Assembly (NCBI GenBank): GCA_025055465.1
Contig: JANWXA010000017.1
Span: 9,258-16,242 of the forward strand
Direction: 5' to 3'
Source of the DNA: Candidatus Kapaibacterium sp.
GTDB taxonomy: Bacteria; Bacteroidota; Ignavibacteria; Kapaibacteriales; HRBIN21
DNA: 6,985 nt
In this document: positions 1-6,137 of the stretch, in pieces
Layout: each line of letters starts with the position of its first letter
Position numbering within the stretch: position 1 is the stretch's first letter
Position numbers and translations under genes: made by a program
The notes under the pieces: model-generated
Database searches by the model: none
Seen by the model: the letters and a program-made list of their open reading frames with translations, nothing else
Told to the model about the DNA's origin: nothing

Positions 1-1209
1 AGTTATGGCGACGAGCCACCCCCTCCTTTTTCCCATCGGACAACGCGGGTACGGAATCGCATCGTCTGCTACGTGAGCCATACGACTCCTAAGACACACG
101 AAATTTTGCGCCGCGGCTTTGACCGTTCCCCCATGTTTACCGGGCTTATCAAAGGGCGTGGCCCACGGTATTGTCCCTCCATTGAAGACAAGCTTGTGCG
201 TTTTGCCGATAAGCCCGCACATCGTATTGTGTTGGAACCAGAAAGCCTGTGGAGCAATTCCATCTACGTCAACGGCTTTTCCACCAGCTTGCCGGAAGAG
301 ATTCAAGTAGAAGGGCTTCGGAGCATTCCAGGGCTGGAACGCTCTGTGATGTTGCGCCCAGGGTATGCTGTGGAGTACGACTACTTCTTCCCCTGGCAAC
401 TGACACATGCACTGGAGACTAAGGCCATTCGAGGGCTTTTTTTTGCAGGCCAGATCAACGGGACGTCGGGCTATGAAGAAGCGGCTGCACAGGGCATTGT
501 CGCGGGGATCAATGCTGCATTGTATGTACAGGGTAGAGAGGCCTTCATCTTACGTCGCTCAGAGGCCTATATTGGCGTGTTGATCGATGACCTCATTACG
601 AAGATGGGTGATGAACCGTATCGGATGTTCACTGCCTTGGCGGAGTATCGCCTGCTGCTGCGACAAGATAATGCCGACAGGCGCCTCATGCGGTATGGTT
701 TTGAATTGGGGTTGGTAGATGCCCGTGCGTACGAACAACTGCTTGTTCGAGAAGAGCTCCGCCAGCGCCTTCTTGCCGTGCTTTGCTCCGAACGTGCAGC
801 TCCGGAAGTAGTCAACCCATACCTGCAGGGGTGTGGTGAGCAATCATTGGACGAGCCGGTGCTCCTTGCTCAATTGGTGAGGCGTCCAAGGGTGTCCCTC
901 CTGGAGCTGCTATCGCAATTCGATGGACATTATGATTGGGCTCTACGCTGCTTGCCAGTATTGCGCGAAGTGGAGGTAGAGCTACGCTATCAAGGTTACA
1001 TCCAGCGACAGATGCGCGAGGCCGAGCTGCTACTACGGAGCGAGGAGATCCGAATCCCTGAAGAGTTTGATTACTCCAGAGTCCGCGGGCTTTCGGCGGA
1101 AGCGGTAGAAAAACTCCAGCGCATTCGCCCTCGCTCTCTCGGGCATGCTGCCCGTATTGCTGGAGTTTCGCCTGCAGATATCGCTGTCTTAGCACTGTAT
1201 TTGCAGTAG
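1..1209 (+). CDS. mnmG: tRNA uridine-5-carboxymethylaminomethyl(34) synthesis enzyme MnmG, 5'-truncated by the window
   Basis: This is the FAD-dependent partner of MnmE. Together they install the (carboxymethyl)aminomethyl group at C5 of wobble U34 in a set of tRNAs in the cytoplasm. The reading frame is open from base 1 and ends with TAG at 1207-1209. The 402 visible residues are the C-terminal two-thirds of a protein usually near 620 residues, so the N-terminal FAD GxGxxG region lies outside. Visible hallmarks, counted from the first visible codon, are SYGDEPPPPFS (1-11), a Cys at 23 matching the conserved second cysteine (C277 in E. coli), GPRYCPSIEDK (54-64), VNGFSTSLPE, and the FAD-contacting FAGQINGTSGYEEAAAQG (148-165). 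The C-terminal helical domain ends with the family's GLSAEAVEKL and RIAGVSPADIAVL stretches. The wording 'GFDRSPMF' and 'VNGFSTSLPE' resembles Bacteroidota/Chlorobiota homologs. The GTG at 73 is internal and not a real start. No disruption is seen. Confidence 0.96.
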   Translation, partial: SYGDEPPPPFSHRTTRVRNRIVCYVSHTTPKTHEILRRGFDRSPMFTGLIKGRGPRYCPSIEDKLVRFADKPAHRIVLEPESLWSNSIYVNGFSTSLPEEIQVEGLRSIPGLERSVMLRPGYAVEYDYFFPWQLTHALETKAIRGLFFAGQINGTSGYEEAAAQGIVAGINAALYVQGREAFILRRSEAYIGVLIDDLITKMGDEPYRMFTALAEYRLLLRQDNADRRLMRYGFELGLVDARAYEQLLVREELRQRLLAVLCSERAAPEVVNPYLQGCGEQSLDEPVLLAQLVRRPRVSLLELLSQFDGHYDWALRCLPVLREVEVELRYQGYIQRQMREAELLLRSEEIRIPEEFDYSRVRGLSAEAVEKLQRIRPRSLGHAARIAGVSPADIAVLALYLQ

Positions 1210-1216
1210 ATAAGGG

Positions 1217-1232
1217 TGTTTCACGTGAAACA
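1217..1232. promoter_or_regulatory. parS: parS centromere site (ParB/Spo0J binding palindrome)
   Basis: The sequence TGTTTCACGTGAAACA is a perfect 16-bp inverted repeat. It is identical to the parS consensus bound by chromosomal ParB (Spo0J), which loads and spreads as a CTP-dependent clamp and works with ParA and SMC in origin segregation. It begins 8 bases after the mnmG stop, in non-coding DNA. Chromosomal parS sites cluster near oriC, and mnmG/gidA is a common origin-proximal gene, so the context fits. parA and parB themselves are not in the window. No second copy was found in the window. Confidence 0.9.
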
Positions 1233-1344
1233 TCCAGGCAGCAAGGGAACAGGCGACAGCGGGTTGTGGGACTGGGACCACGATCTCCCTTGTCGAGATG
1301 GAACCTCTTTCTCCGTCCTGATGCTCTTGATGGATGGTGCAGTG

Positions 1345-1348
1345 AAGG
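1345..1348 (+). promoter_or_regulatory. Shine-Dalgarno-like AAGG that supports the ATG at 1356
   Basis: AAGG lies 7 bases before the ATG at 1356, a normal spacing. It supports this start over the longer in-frame ATG at 1266. The protein begins MRILIVGA exactly where the first Rossmann beta strand of the family starts. Confidence 0.5.
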
Positions 1349-1355
1349 TAGGTTA

Positions 1356-2288
1356 ATGCGGATTCTCATTGTTGGTGCCCGAAGCAAGACAGTAGAGGCC
1401 CTCCTTCGACTCCTGCGCCGAGAGCAGTGCAGTTGGGAAATAGTGTTGATCTCCCATCGAGATGGGGAACCGATGGATGTTCACGGTTATCCTGTCTATG
1501 TTCTGCCTGGATATGCTCGGCAACCTCTCAAGAATGTTTGTCTGGGCTGGGAGCCTGACGTCATTCTCAATGCTGCAGCGCTGACAGACGTTGACCTCTG
1601 TGAGCAGAACCGCTACCTTGCCTGGCAAGTCAATGTCGGACTGGTAGAAACCCTTGTCGCTGCTTGCCGTGTCCTCGGCACGCACCTTGTGCATCTTTCC
1701 TCGGACTATGTTTTTGACGGTGATAGCGGTCCTTACCCAGAGCAGGCGCGCCCCCGACCAATCAATTACTACGGCAAGACCAAGTTAGCGGCAGAAAATC
1801 TTTGCCAAGCCGCTGCCGCGTCGGTGACCATTCTTCGGGTTACTCAGATCTACGGCACTCCAGCTCCCTGGGCCACTGACATACTGAAATGGGCTCTTGA
1901 TAAAGCACGTCGGGGTGAGATGGTCCAAGTGGCGAAAGACCTCTTTACCAATCCGGTGTTCGTGGATGACCTTGCCTGGGCTCTCCTATCCGCTCTGCGG
2001 CGTAGGGACGAGGGGATAGTCCACATAGGAGGGGTTGAATGGGTAAGCAGGCATGAGTTTTTATCGCAGGCGTTTCGGATCGCAGGGTTTCCGGAAGAGC
2101 GTCTCATTCCCTTACCTGCTGAGGAGTTATACCGGGGCCGAGCTCTGCGCCCCCGGCGTGCTGGGTTGGTGATTACACGGGCTAAAGAGCTTTGGACATT
2201 TTCGCCCCACTCACTGGAGGAGGCTCTCCTGCTTGCCCTGTGCCGGAATCATAGGGGCGGGAAGGTATCGGGTGAGACAATCGAGTAG
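1356..2288 (+). CDS. RmlD-like NAD(P)-dependent sugar-nucleotide reductase (dTDP-4-dehydrorhamnose reductase family) with degenerate glycine loop
   Basis: This 310-residue protein of the extended short-chain dehydrogenase family is closest in pattern to RmlD/RfbD, which reduces dTDP-4-dehydrorhamnose to dTDP-rhamnose for cell-surface glycans. Visible features are a first beta strand MRILIVGA (1-8), NAAALTDVDLCE (72-83), the catalytic Ser in LSSDYVFDG (S116, D117, Y118), and the Tyr-Lys pair in NYYGKTK (Y139, K143). After these come RVTQIYG (161-167), the C-terminal substrate-side element NPVFVDDLA (199-207), and a typical RmlD-like tail. The length is normal for the family. The oddity is the cofactor loop after strand 1, which reads GARSKTV where the family usually has GxxGxxG, so the second and third glycines are missing. 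No other rml genes are nearby, so the exact sugar substrate is unknown. The start at 1356 was chosen because of the Rossmann strand and the AAGG upstream. The 3' end overlaps the convergent ThpR gene by 40 bases. Confidence 0.85.
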   Translation: MRILIVGARSKTVEALLRLLRREQCSWEIVLISHRDGEPMDVHGYPVYVLPGYARQPLKNVCLGWEPDVILNAAALTDVDLCEQNRYLAWQVNVGLVETLVAACRVLGTHLVHLSSDYVFDGDSGPYPEQARPRPINYYGKTKLAAENLCQAAAASVTILRVTQIYGTPAPWATDILKWALDKARRGEMVQVAKDLFTNPVFVDDLAWALLSALRRRDEGIVHIGGVEWVSRHEFLSQAFRIAGFPEERLIPLPAEELYRGRALRPRRAGLVITRAKELWTFSPHSLEEALLLALCRNHRGGKVSGETIE

Positions 2289-2842
2289 TGTGGCCCCCCT
2301 GTAGTGAGCACGCTCCGAATTAGTACGGGTCGAAAGGTCTCCATGCTACCGAAATCGTGTTGGCGATAGGGTAGGAGTACCCGCCGGAGTTGTTCGGGAG
2401 CCGGCACCTGTTTTAGGCGTGCGACAGTTATGTGAGGAGTAAAAGGATGTCGTTCCTGTTGAGACAGCCCCACAGGGGCGAGGAGTCTCTGTAGATGTTG
2501 GTATATATCCCAGAGCCTCTTGTCAGGGTTGATCACTCGGATGTACAGGACCCGTGGCACACGCCAATTGGGGAAGACATCGATCCCGGAAAAAGAAAGG
2601 GGTGAAACGTACTCGTGGAGGAGAGGACCTATCGCCTCGAATAGCCGAGGGATACTGGAGTAAGGCACCTCGCCTAAGAAAATGAGAGTAAAGTGCAACT
2701 TGTCTGGTTCTACCCACTTTGCATGGCACCAAGGCGAACACAGAGTTGCGAGTTGATGATACCCTGCCGTGAGTTTCTCGCTGCGGACGAAGCATCCGAT
2801 GAATAGGCGCCAAAACTCCCTGGACATGGGGACAGCAGTCAC
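2249..2842 (-). CDS. thpR: RNA 2',3'-cyclic phosphodiesterase (ThpR/LigT, 2H phosphoesterase superfamily)
   Basis: This 197-residue protein belongs to the 2H phosphoesterase family. Known members open RNA 2',3'-cyclic phosphates to 2'-phosphates, and some act in reverse as 2'-5' RNA ligases. Both signature motifs are present: HFTL at 50-53 and HITV at 137-140, whose two histidines form the active site. The N-terminal WRLFIGCF (11-18) and the 'FLGEV' following motif 1 are also typical, and the length is usual. The start is the GTG at 2842-2840, which overlaps the TGA of the upstream metallophosphoesterase gene as GTGA and implies translational coupling. An ATG five codons later (2827-2825) is an alternative, giving a protein beginning MSREFWRLF. 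Neither start has a clear Shine-Dalgarno sequence. The stop (TGA, 2251-2249) lies inside the convergent reductase gene. The family call is firm, but the physiological substrate is unknown. Confidence 0.9.
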   Translation of the reverse strand: MTAVPMSREFWRLFIGCFVRSEKLTAGYHQLATLCSPWCHAKWVEPDKLHFTLIFLGEVPYSSIPRLFEAIGPLLHEYVSPLSFSGIDVFPNWRVPRVLYIRVINPDKRLWDIYQHLQRLLAPVGLSQQERHPFTPHITVARLKQVPAPEQLRRVLLPYRQHDFGSMETFRPVLIRSVLTTGGPHYSIVSPDTFPPL

Positions 2843-3522
2843 AGGTATACGGATGATTTCTTCTCTACGTTTGGCTGCACGAACAGCTCCCAGCTTTGGA
2901 GCTCAAGGGCACAAAGGTACCCATATCCGGAAGCTCGCCCGTACACGCATCCGCCGTCAAGGAGGACTTTGGCCTGTGAAAGACTTCGTCGCACCGCAGA
3001 GAGGTGCATTGGAGTATGTCCGGCGATGAGCCGTCGTCCGCCAAGGAGAACAGGGTTTGCCTGCAAGCTCCGGTCCCAAAGCATTGTTTCGGTGTCGTCA
3101 AGCGGGCTGGCCACATCGAAGTTTAGGCCGGCGTGGACGAGGATAGCGACGTCGGTTTCGATATAGAACGGGAGTGCGGCAAAAAAGGCCTTATATTCAC
3201 CGGAGAGCTCTCTGGGGTGGCGGACACCAAAACTTTGTAAGGTAGCCAGGGCACCGTTATAAAGCCAGAGCCGAAGCATGTCTTCCGAGTCGCAGGCGTC
3301 CAGCAACAGTTGCTCGTGGTTCCCACGCAGGGGGGTTATCCTGTAACCGTTTCGGCGGAGTTCCAGGAGCAAGTCTACAACAGCCTTGCTGGCTGGTCCT
3401 CGGTCTATGTAGTCGCCGAGAAAGAAAAGTTCGTCGTCTACAGTAACTTTCAGTTGCTGCCACAGCAAGGCTTCCAGCGTGTGGATACAGCCATGGATAT
3501 CACCGATGACGAAGCGTCGCAT
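2839..3522 (-). CDS. Metallophosphoesterase, PP2A/ApaH-like (calcineurin-like fold)
   Basis: This 227-residue protein is a dinuclear metal phosphatase of the serine/threonine phosphatase, diadenosine tetraphosphatase and PrpA/PrpE type. The metal-binding and catalytic motifs appear in order: GDIHG (7-11), GDYIDRGP (36-43), GNHE (67-70), the histidine in LVHAG (H130) and GHT (168-170). LLDGGCVYG (187-195) is a typical closing strand. The length fits the small bacterial PPP family, and nothing is missing. The start is the ATG at 3522-3520, immediately before the first beta strand. I see no Shine-Dalgarno sequence. It is the first gene of a two-gene minus-strand unit with thpR, divergent from gatB. 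The substrate could be a phosphoprotein, Ap4A-like dinucleotides or RNA/nucleotide phosphates, and the motifs do not decide between these. The link to thpR favours a nucleotide substrate, but that is an inference. Confidence 0.9.
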   Translation of the reverse strand: MRRFVIGDIHGCIHTLEALLWQQLKVTVDDELFFLGDYIDRGPASKAVVDLLLELRRNGYRITPLRGNHEQLLLDACDSEDMLRLWLYNGALATLQSFGVRHPRELSGEYKAFFAALPFYIETDVAILVHAGLNFDVASPLDDTETMLWDRSLQANPVLLGGRRLIAGHTPMHLSAVRRSLSQAKVLLDGGCVYGRASGYGYLCALELQSWELFVQPNVEKKSSVYL

Positions 3523-3611
3523 TGCGCAGAATCTGTTGGGGGGACTTCGCGAGGAACAGCGTCATATGAAGTCTGACACAGCCTTTTTAGTTGTAAGACG
3601 AACTATGGCGG

Positions 3612-3639
3612 TTGCTCCGCGGGCTTTTTAGTAAGTTTG
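3612..3639 (+). promoter_or_regulatory. Candidate Bacteroidota-type promoter for gatB (TTG-N17-TAAGTTTG)
   Basis: TAAGTTTG at 3632-3639 is an exact match to the Bacteroidota -7 element TAnnTTTG. A TTG at 3612-3614, preceded by G where TTTG would be ideal, lies 17 bases upstream, within the range known for the -33 element. Transcription would start near 3645, giving a leader of about 24 bases before gatB. I saw no good E. coli-type -35/-10 pair in the same region. The host group is itself inferred, so this remains a candidate. Confidence 0.45.
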
Positions 3640-3653
3640 CTAAGTATTTCGTG

Positions 3654-3660
3654 AAAAAGG
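3654..3660 (+). promoter_or_regulatory. Ribosome binding site of gatB
   Basis: The purine run AAAAAGG lies 8 bases before the ATG at 3669 and supports that start. Confidence 0.5.
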
Positions 3661-3668
3661 CGCCGTAG

Positions 3669-5141
3669 ATGAATCAGGCCTACGAGGCCGTTATTGGGCT
3701 AGAAGTCCATGCGCAGCTTAAGACGCGCACTAAGGCCTTCTGTGGTTGCTCGACCGAGTTTGGGGCACCACCCAATATTAATACCTGCCCTGTCTGTTTG
3801 GGACACCCAGGCGCTCTTCCCGTTCTAAACCAACAGGTTGTGGAGCTTACACTCCGTATCGGGCTGGCGACCAACTGCTTCATTCGCTCTTGCTCGATTT
3901 TTGCCCGGAAAAACTACTTTTATCCAGATCTGCCCAAGGGGTATCAAATTTCGCAGTACGAAGAGCCCATTTGTACGGATGGGTGGATTGATATTGAATT
4001 AGACGATGGCACCCTCAAGCGCGTTGGCATCAGTCGGATTCATATGGAAGAGGACGCCGGTAAGTCCATACACGACCTGGACGAAGATACACTTGTGGAC
4101 CTGAACCGTTGTGGTGTGCCGCTTATAGAAATAGTTAGCAAGCCCGACCTGCGCTCTCCCCGAGAAGCATATCACTACATGCGTCAGATTCGGCAATTAG
4201 TGCGCTACTTGGAGATCTGCGACGGCAACTTGGAAGAGGGTTCGCTCCGGTGCGATGCGAATGTCTCGGTTCGCCGCTGCGGGGAATCACGTCTGGGGAC
4301 GAAGACAGAGGTGAAGAATCTCAATAGCTTTCGCAATTTAGAGAAAGCACTAGAGTACGAAATACAGAGGCACGTTGCTATTTTGGAAGCAGGGGGGCAG
4401 GTGGAGCACGAAACCCGTCTTTGGGACGCTGTGCGGCAAGAGACGCGCCCGATGCGCACGAAAGAACATGCCCATGACTACCGGTATTTCCCCGAACCTG
4501 ATCTGGTTCCTGTTGTCGTGACGGAGGAGTGGAGAGAGCGTGTTCGTGTAACATTACCAGAGCTGCCCTTGCAGCGAAAGCAACGGCTGATGGCTCAATA
4601 CGGGCTACCTGCTTATGATGCCGGCGTGCTCTGTGAAGAACGGGCTGTTGCCGACTATTTTGAAGCGTGTTGTGCCCAACTGCAGCGCCCCTCGCCAGAG
4701 CGTTATAAGATGGTTAGTAACTGGATTATGACGGAGGTCCTTCGCATTCTCGGCGAACAACAAGGGAAAGGAGTGTGTATACCGCTGCTTCCCGAACACC
4801 TGGCGGAGCTTGTGGAGCTCTATGCTGATGACATTATTAACAGTCGGATTGCTAAGGACCTTTTTGCCGAAGTGCTGCAAACTGGGAGGTCTCCGAGGGC
4901 TATCGTTTCGGAGCGGGAGTTGGTCCAAGTGTCTGATACGGAGTGGCTCCGTCAGATGGTAGAACAAGTAATTGGTGAGCATCCTGATGTTGTGATCAAG
5001 TACCGGAGTGGCAAAACGAATGTCTTAGGCTTTTTGGTAGGACAGGTTCTTCAGCGCTCGCGGGGACGTGCAAATCCGAAAGTGGTTACGCAGATGGTGC
5101 AGGAACAGTTGCAGGCCCAGGAAAGTTCGACAGCGCGGTAA
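3669..5141 (+). CDS. gatB: Aspartyl/glutamyl-tRNA(Asn/Gln) amidotransferase subunit B
   Basis: GatB is the tRNA-binding kinase-like subunit of the GatCAB complex. It activates Glu-tRNA(Gln) or Asp-tRNA(Asn) with ATP, and ammonia made by GatA then converts them to Gln-tRNA(Gln) or Asn-tRNA(Asn) in the cytoplasm. The 490 residues cover the whole family length. Visible features are the GLEVHAQL start (10-17), a zinc site with C25, C27, C40 and C43 (FCGCS...CPVC), and KNYFYPDLPKGYQISQ, the family's substrate-binding strand. They continue with HMEEDAGK, GVPLIEIVSKPD, EEGSLRCDANVS, TEVKNLNSFRN and DYRYFPEPDL. The C-terminal helical/YqeY-like tail ends in GFLVGQVLQRSRGRANP. The start is the ATG at 3669 with AAAAAGG upstream. 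gatA and gatC are not in the window, which is common because these genes are often dispersed. Only 5 bases separate it from ilvE, so the two are probably co-transcribed. Confidence 0.97.
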   Translation: MNQAYEAVIGLEVHAQLKTRTKAFCGCSTEFGAPPNINTCPVCLGHPGALPVLNQQVVELTLRIGLATNCFIRSCSIFARKNYFYPDLPKGYQISQYEEPICTDGWIDIELDDGTLKRVGISRIHMEEDAGKSIHDLDEDTLVDLNRCGVPLIEIVSKPDLRSPREAYHYMRQIRQLVRYLEICDGNLEEGSLRCDANVSVRRCGESRLGTKTEVKNLNSFRNLEKALEYEIQRHVAILEAGGQVEHETRLWDAVRQETRPMRTKEHAHDYRYFPEPDLVPVVVTEEWRERVRVTLPELPLQRKQRLMAQYGLPAYDAGVLCEERAVADYFEACCAQLQRPSPERYKMVSNWIMTEVLRILGEQQGKGVCIPLLPEHLAELVELYADDIINSRIAKDLFAEVLQTGRSPRAIVSERELVQVSDTEWLRQMVEQVIGEHPDVVIKYRSGKTNVLGFLVGQVLQRSRGRANPKVVTQMVQEQLQAQESSTAR

Positions 5142-5144
5142 GGA
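5140..5144 (+). promoter_or_regulatory. AAGGA overlapping the gatB stop, close to the ilvE start
   Basis: The TAA stop of gatB (5139-5141) overlaps an AAGGA. It lies only 2 bases before the ilvE ATG at 5147, shorter than the usual 5-9. It may act weakly, or ilvE may depend on coupling to gatB translation. The next in-frame ATG (5177) has no better upstream motif and would remove conserved N-terminal residues. Confidence 0.35.
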
Positions 5145-5146
5145 AC

Positions 5147-6133
5147 ATGCCGTTGAAACCGGTGCGGTATATCTGGATGAACGGGCGCTTTGTACGGTGG
5201 GAACAGGCACGTATTCACGTTCTTTCCCACGTCGTGCATTATGGCTCCAGCTGGTTTGAAGGTATCCGAGCGTATGCTACTCGGCGTGGAACTGCAATCT
5301 TTCGGCTCCACGACCATCTGCGACGGTTGGAGCGATCGGTGCGGATGTACCATGCAGAGATGCCCTACAATGAGGAGGAACTGGTGCAGGTGTGTAAAGA
5401 GGTCGTTGTTCGGAATGGGTTGCAGGAATGCTATATTCGTCCAATCGTCTACCGTGGTTACGGGGATCTGGGGGTATACCCACTGAACTGTCCTGTAGAG
5501 GTAGCGGTGGCGGCGTGGGAATGGGGAGCGTACCTGGGGGCTGAGGCTGTCCAGCACGGGGTGGATGTTGGGGTCAGTTCATGGCAGCGTATCGCTAGCA
5601 ACACAATGCCTGCGATGGCAAAGGCAGGAGGTAATTACATGAACTCCCAACTGGTCCGCATAGAGGCGGCACGTCACGGATACGCGGAGGGAATAAGTCT
5701 CGATATTCTCGGCATGGTCAGCGAAGGTAGTGGAGAAAACATCTTTCTGGTCATAGACGGTGTGCTCTATACGCCTCCTCTTTCTGCTTCCATCTTGCCC
5801 GGTGTAACCCGGCACACTGTTATCACGTTCGCTCGCGAAGAGGGCATCCCTGTCGTTGAGACGGTTCTCCCGCGAGGGCTCCTGTATACGGCCGATGAAA
5901 TCTTCTTTACCGGTACAGCGGCAGAGATCACACCTGTACGCTCCGTAGACGGGGTGAGAATCGGCTCGGGGAAGCCTGGCCCACTTACCCGCCTAATGCA
6001 AGAGCGTTTCTATCGGATTGTGCGTGAAGGCGAAGACCCTTACGGATGGCTTACCTTTGTGACGAGGCGTGCTTCTGCGCGCTTAGGCAAGCTTACTATG
6101 AGAGAGAGTCTTACTGATGCGCGCCTTCAATAA
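5147..6133 (+). CDS. ilvE: Branched-chain amino acid aminotransferase (PLP fold type IV)
   Basis: This enzyme interconverts Leu/Ile/Val with their 2-oxoacids using 2-oxoglutarate/glutamate, the last step of branched-chain amino acid synthesis and the first of their breakdown. The 328-residue sequence follows E. coli IlvE closely from end to end: YIWMNGRFVRWE (8-19), HYGSSWFEGIRAY (31-43), YIRPI (96-100) and WGAYLGAEA (126-134). The PLP lysine K159 sits in AKAGGNY, Y164 follows, E193 in VSEGSGEN contacts the pyridine nitrogen, and T257 lies in FFTGTAAEITPVRS. K159, Y164, E193 and T257 fall on the same residue numbers as in E. coli IlvE. WGAYLGAE and AEITPVRSVDG point to a branched-chain enzyme rather than a D-amino-acid or aminodeoxychorismate relative. 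After the usual C-terminus (YGWLTFV) there is an extra basic tail of about 23 residues. It lies between gatB (5 bases) and the E1 gene (4 bases). Confidence 0.95.
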   Translation: MPLKPVRYIWMNGRFVRWEQARIHVLSHVVHYGSSWFEGIRAYATRRGTAIFRLHDHLRRLERSVRMYHAEMPYNEEELVQVCKEVVVRNGLQECYIRPIVYRGYGDLGVYPLNCPVEVAVAAWEWGAYLGAEAVQHGVDVGVSSWQRIASNTMPAMAKAGGNYMNSQLVRIEAARHGYAEGISLDILGMVSEGSGENIFLVIDGVLYTPPLSASILPGVTRHTVITFAREEGIPVVETVLPRGLLYTADEIFFTGTAAEITPVRSVDGVRIGSGKPGPLTRLMQERFYRIVREGEDPYGWLTFVTRRASARLGKLTMRESLTDARLQ

Positions 6134-6137
6134 AACA

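Larger units (their letters stand above)
1210..1355. other. Intergenic gap between mnmG and the reductase gene
   Basis: This gap of 146 bases contains the parS palindrome near its left end. I see no hairpin with a T-run that would terminate mnmG and no convincing promoter. A 5-bp stem, ATCTC/GAGAT with a 7-base loop, lies at about 1283-1299 but has no U-tract. The reductase frame stays open back to an ATG at 1266, but the residues encoded there (MGLGPRSPLSRW...) resemble no Rossmann-fold start, so the stretch is taken as non-coding. Confidence 0.6.
3523..3668. other. Divergent intergenic region between the phosphoesterase unit and gatB
   Basis: These 146 bases must contain the promoters of both directions. 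They hold the nine-base sequence CTTTTTAGT twice in direct orientation (3583-3591 and 3624-3632), 41 bases apart. A small hairpin, GCGG-TTGCT-CCGC (3608-3620), sits just before the second copy. A plus-strand promoter candidate is described separately. I found no convincing promoter for the minus-strand genes and no small ORF with a recognisable product. Confidence 0.55.

Noticed and set aside
1266..1355. N-terminal extension of the reductase from an upstream in-frame ATG
   Set aside because: The added 30 residues do not resemble the family, whose first beta strand begins at the ATG at 1356, and AAGG stands at a good distance from that ATG.
812..1387. 191-codon open frame on the minus strand spanning the mnmG 3' end and parS
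   Set aside because: It is antisense to clearly conserved mnmG coding sequence, its product is arginine/proline-rich and resembles no family, and it reads straight through the parS site and the reductase start.
2132..2156. Strong GC inverted repeat (CCGGGG ... CCCCGG) that could be a terminator
   Set aside because: It lies inside the reductase coding region, has no T-run, and encodes normal C-terminal residues, so it is probably a codon-level coincidence.
3608..3630. Hairpin GCGG-TTGCT-CCGC followed by GGGCTTTTT as a terminator
   Set aside because: The stem is only 4 bp and no plus-strand gene ends upstream of it; it overlaps the gatB promoter candidate.
3918..3928. DnaA-box-like TTATCCAGA
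   Set aside because: It is a single imperfect match inside conserved gatB codons with no cluster of other boxes, so it is not evidence of oriC in this window.
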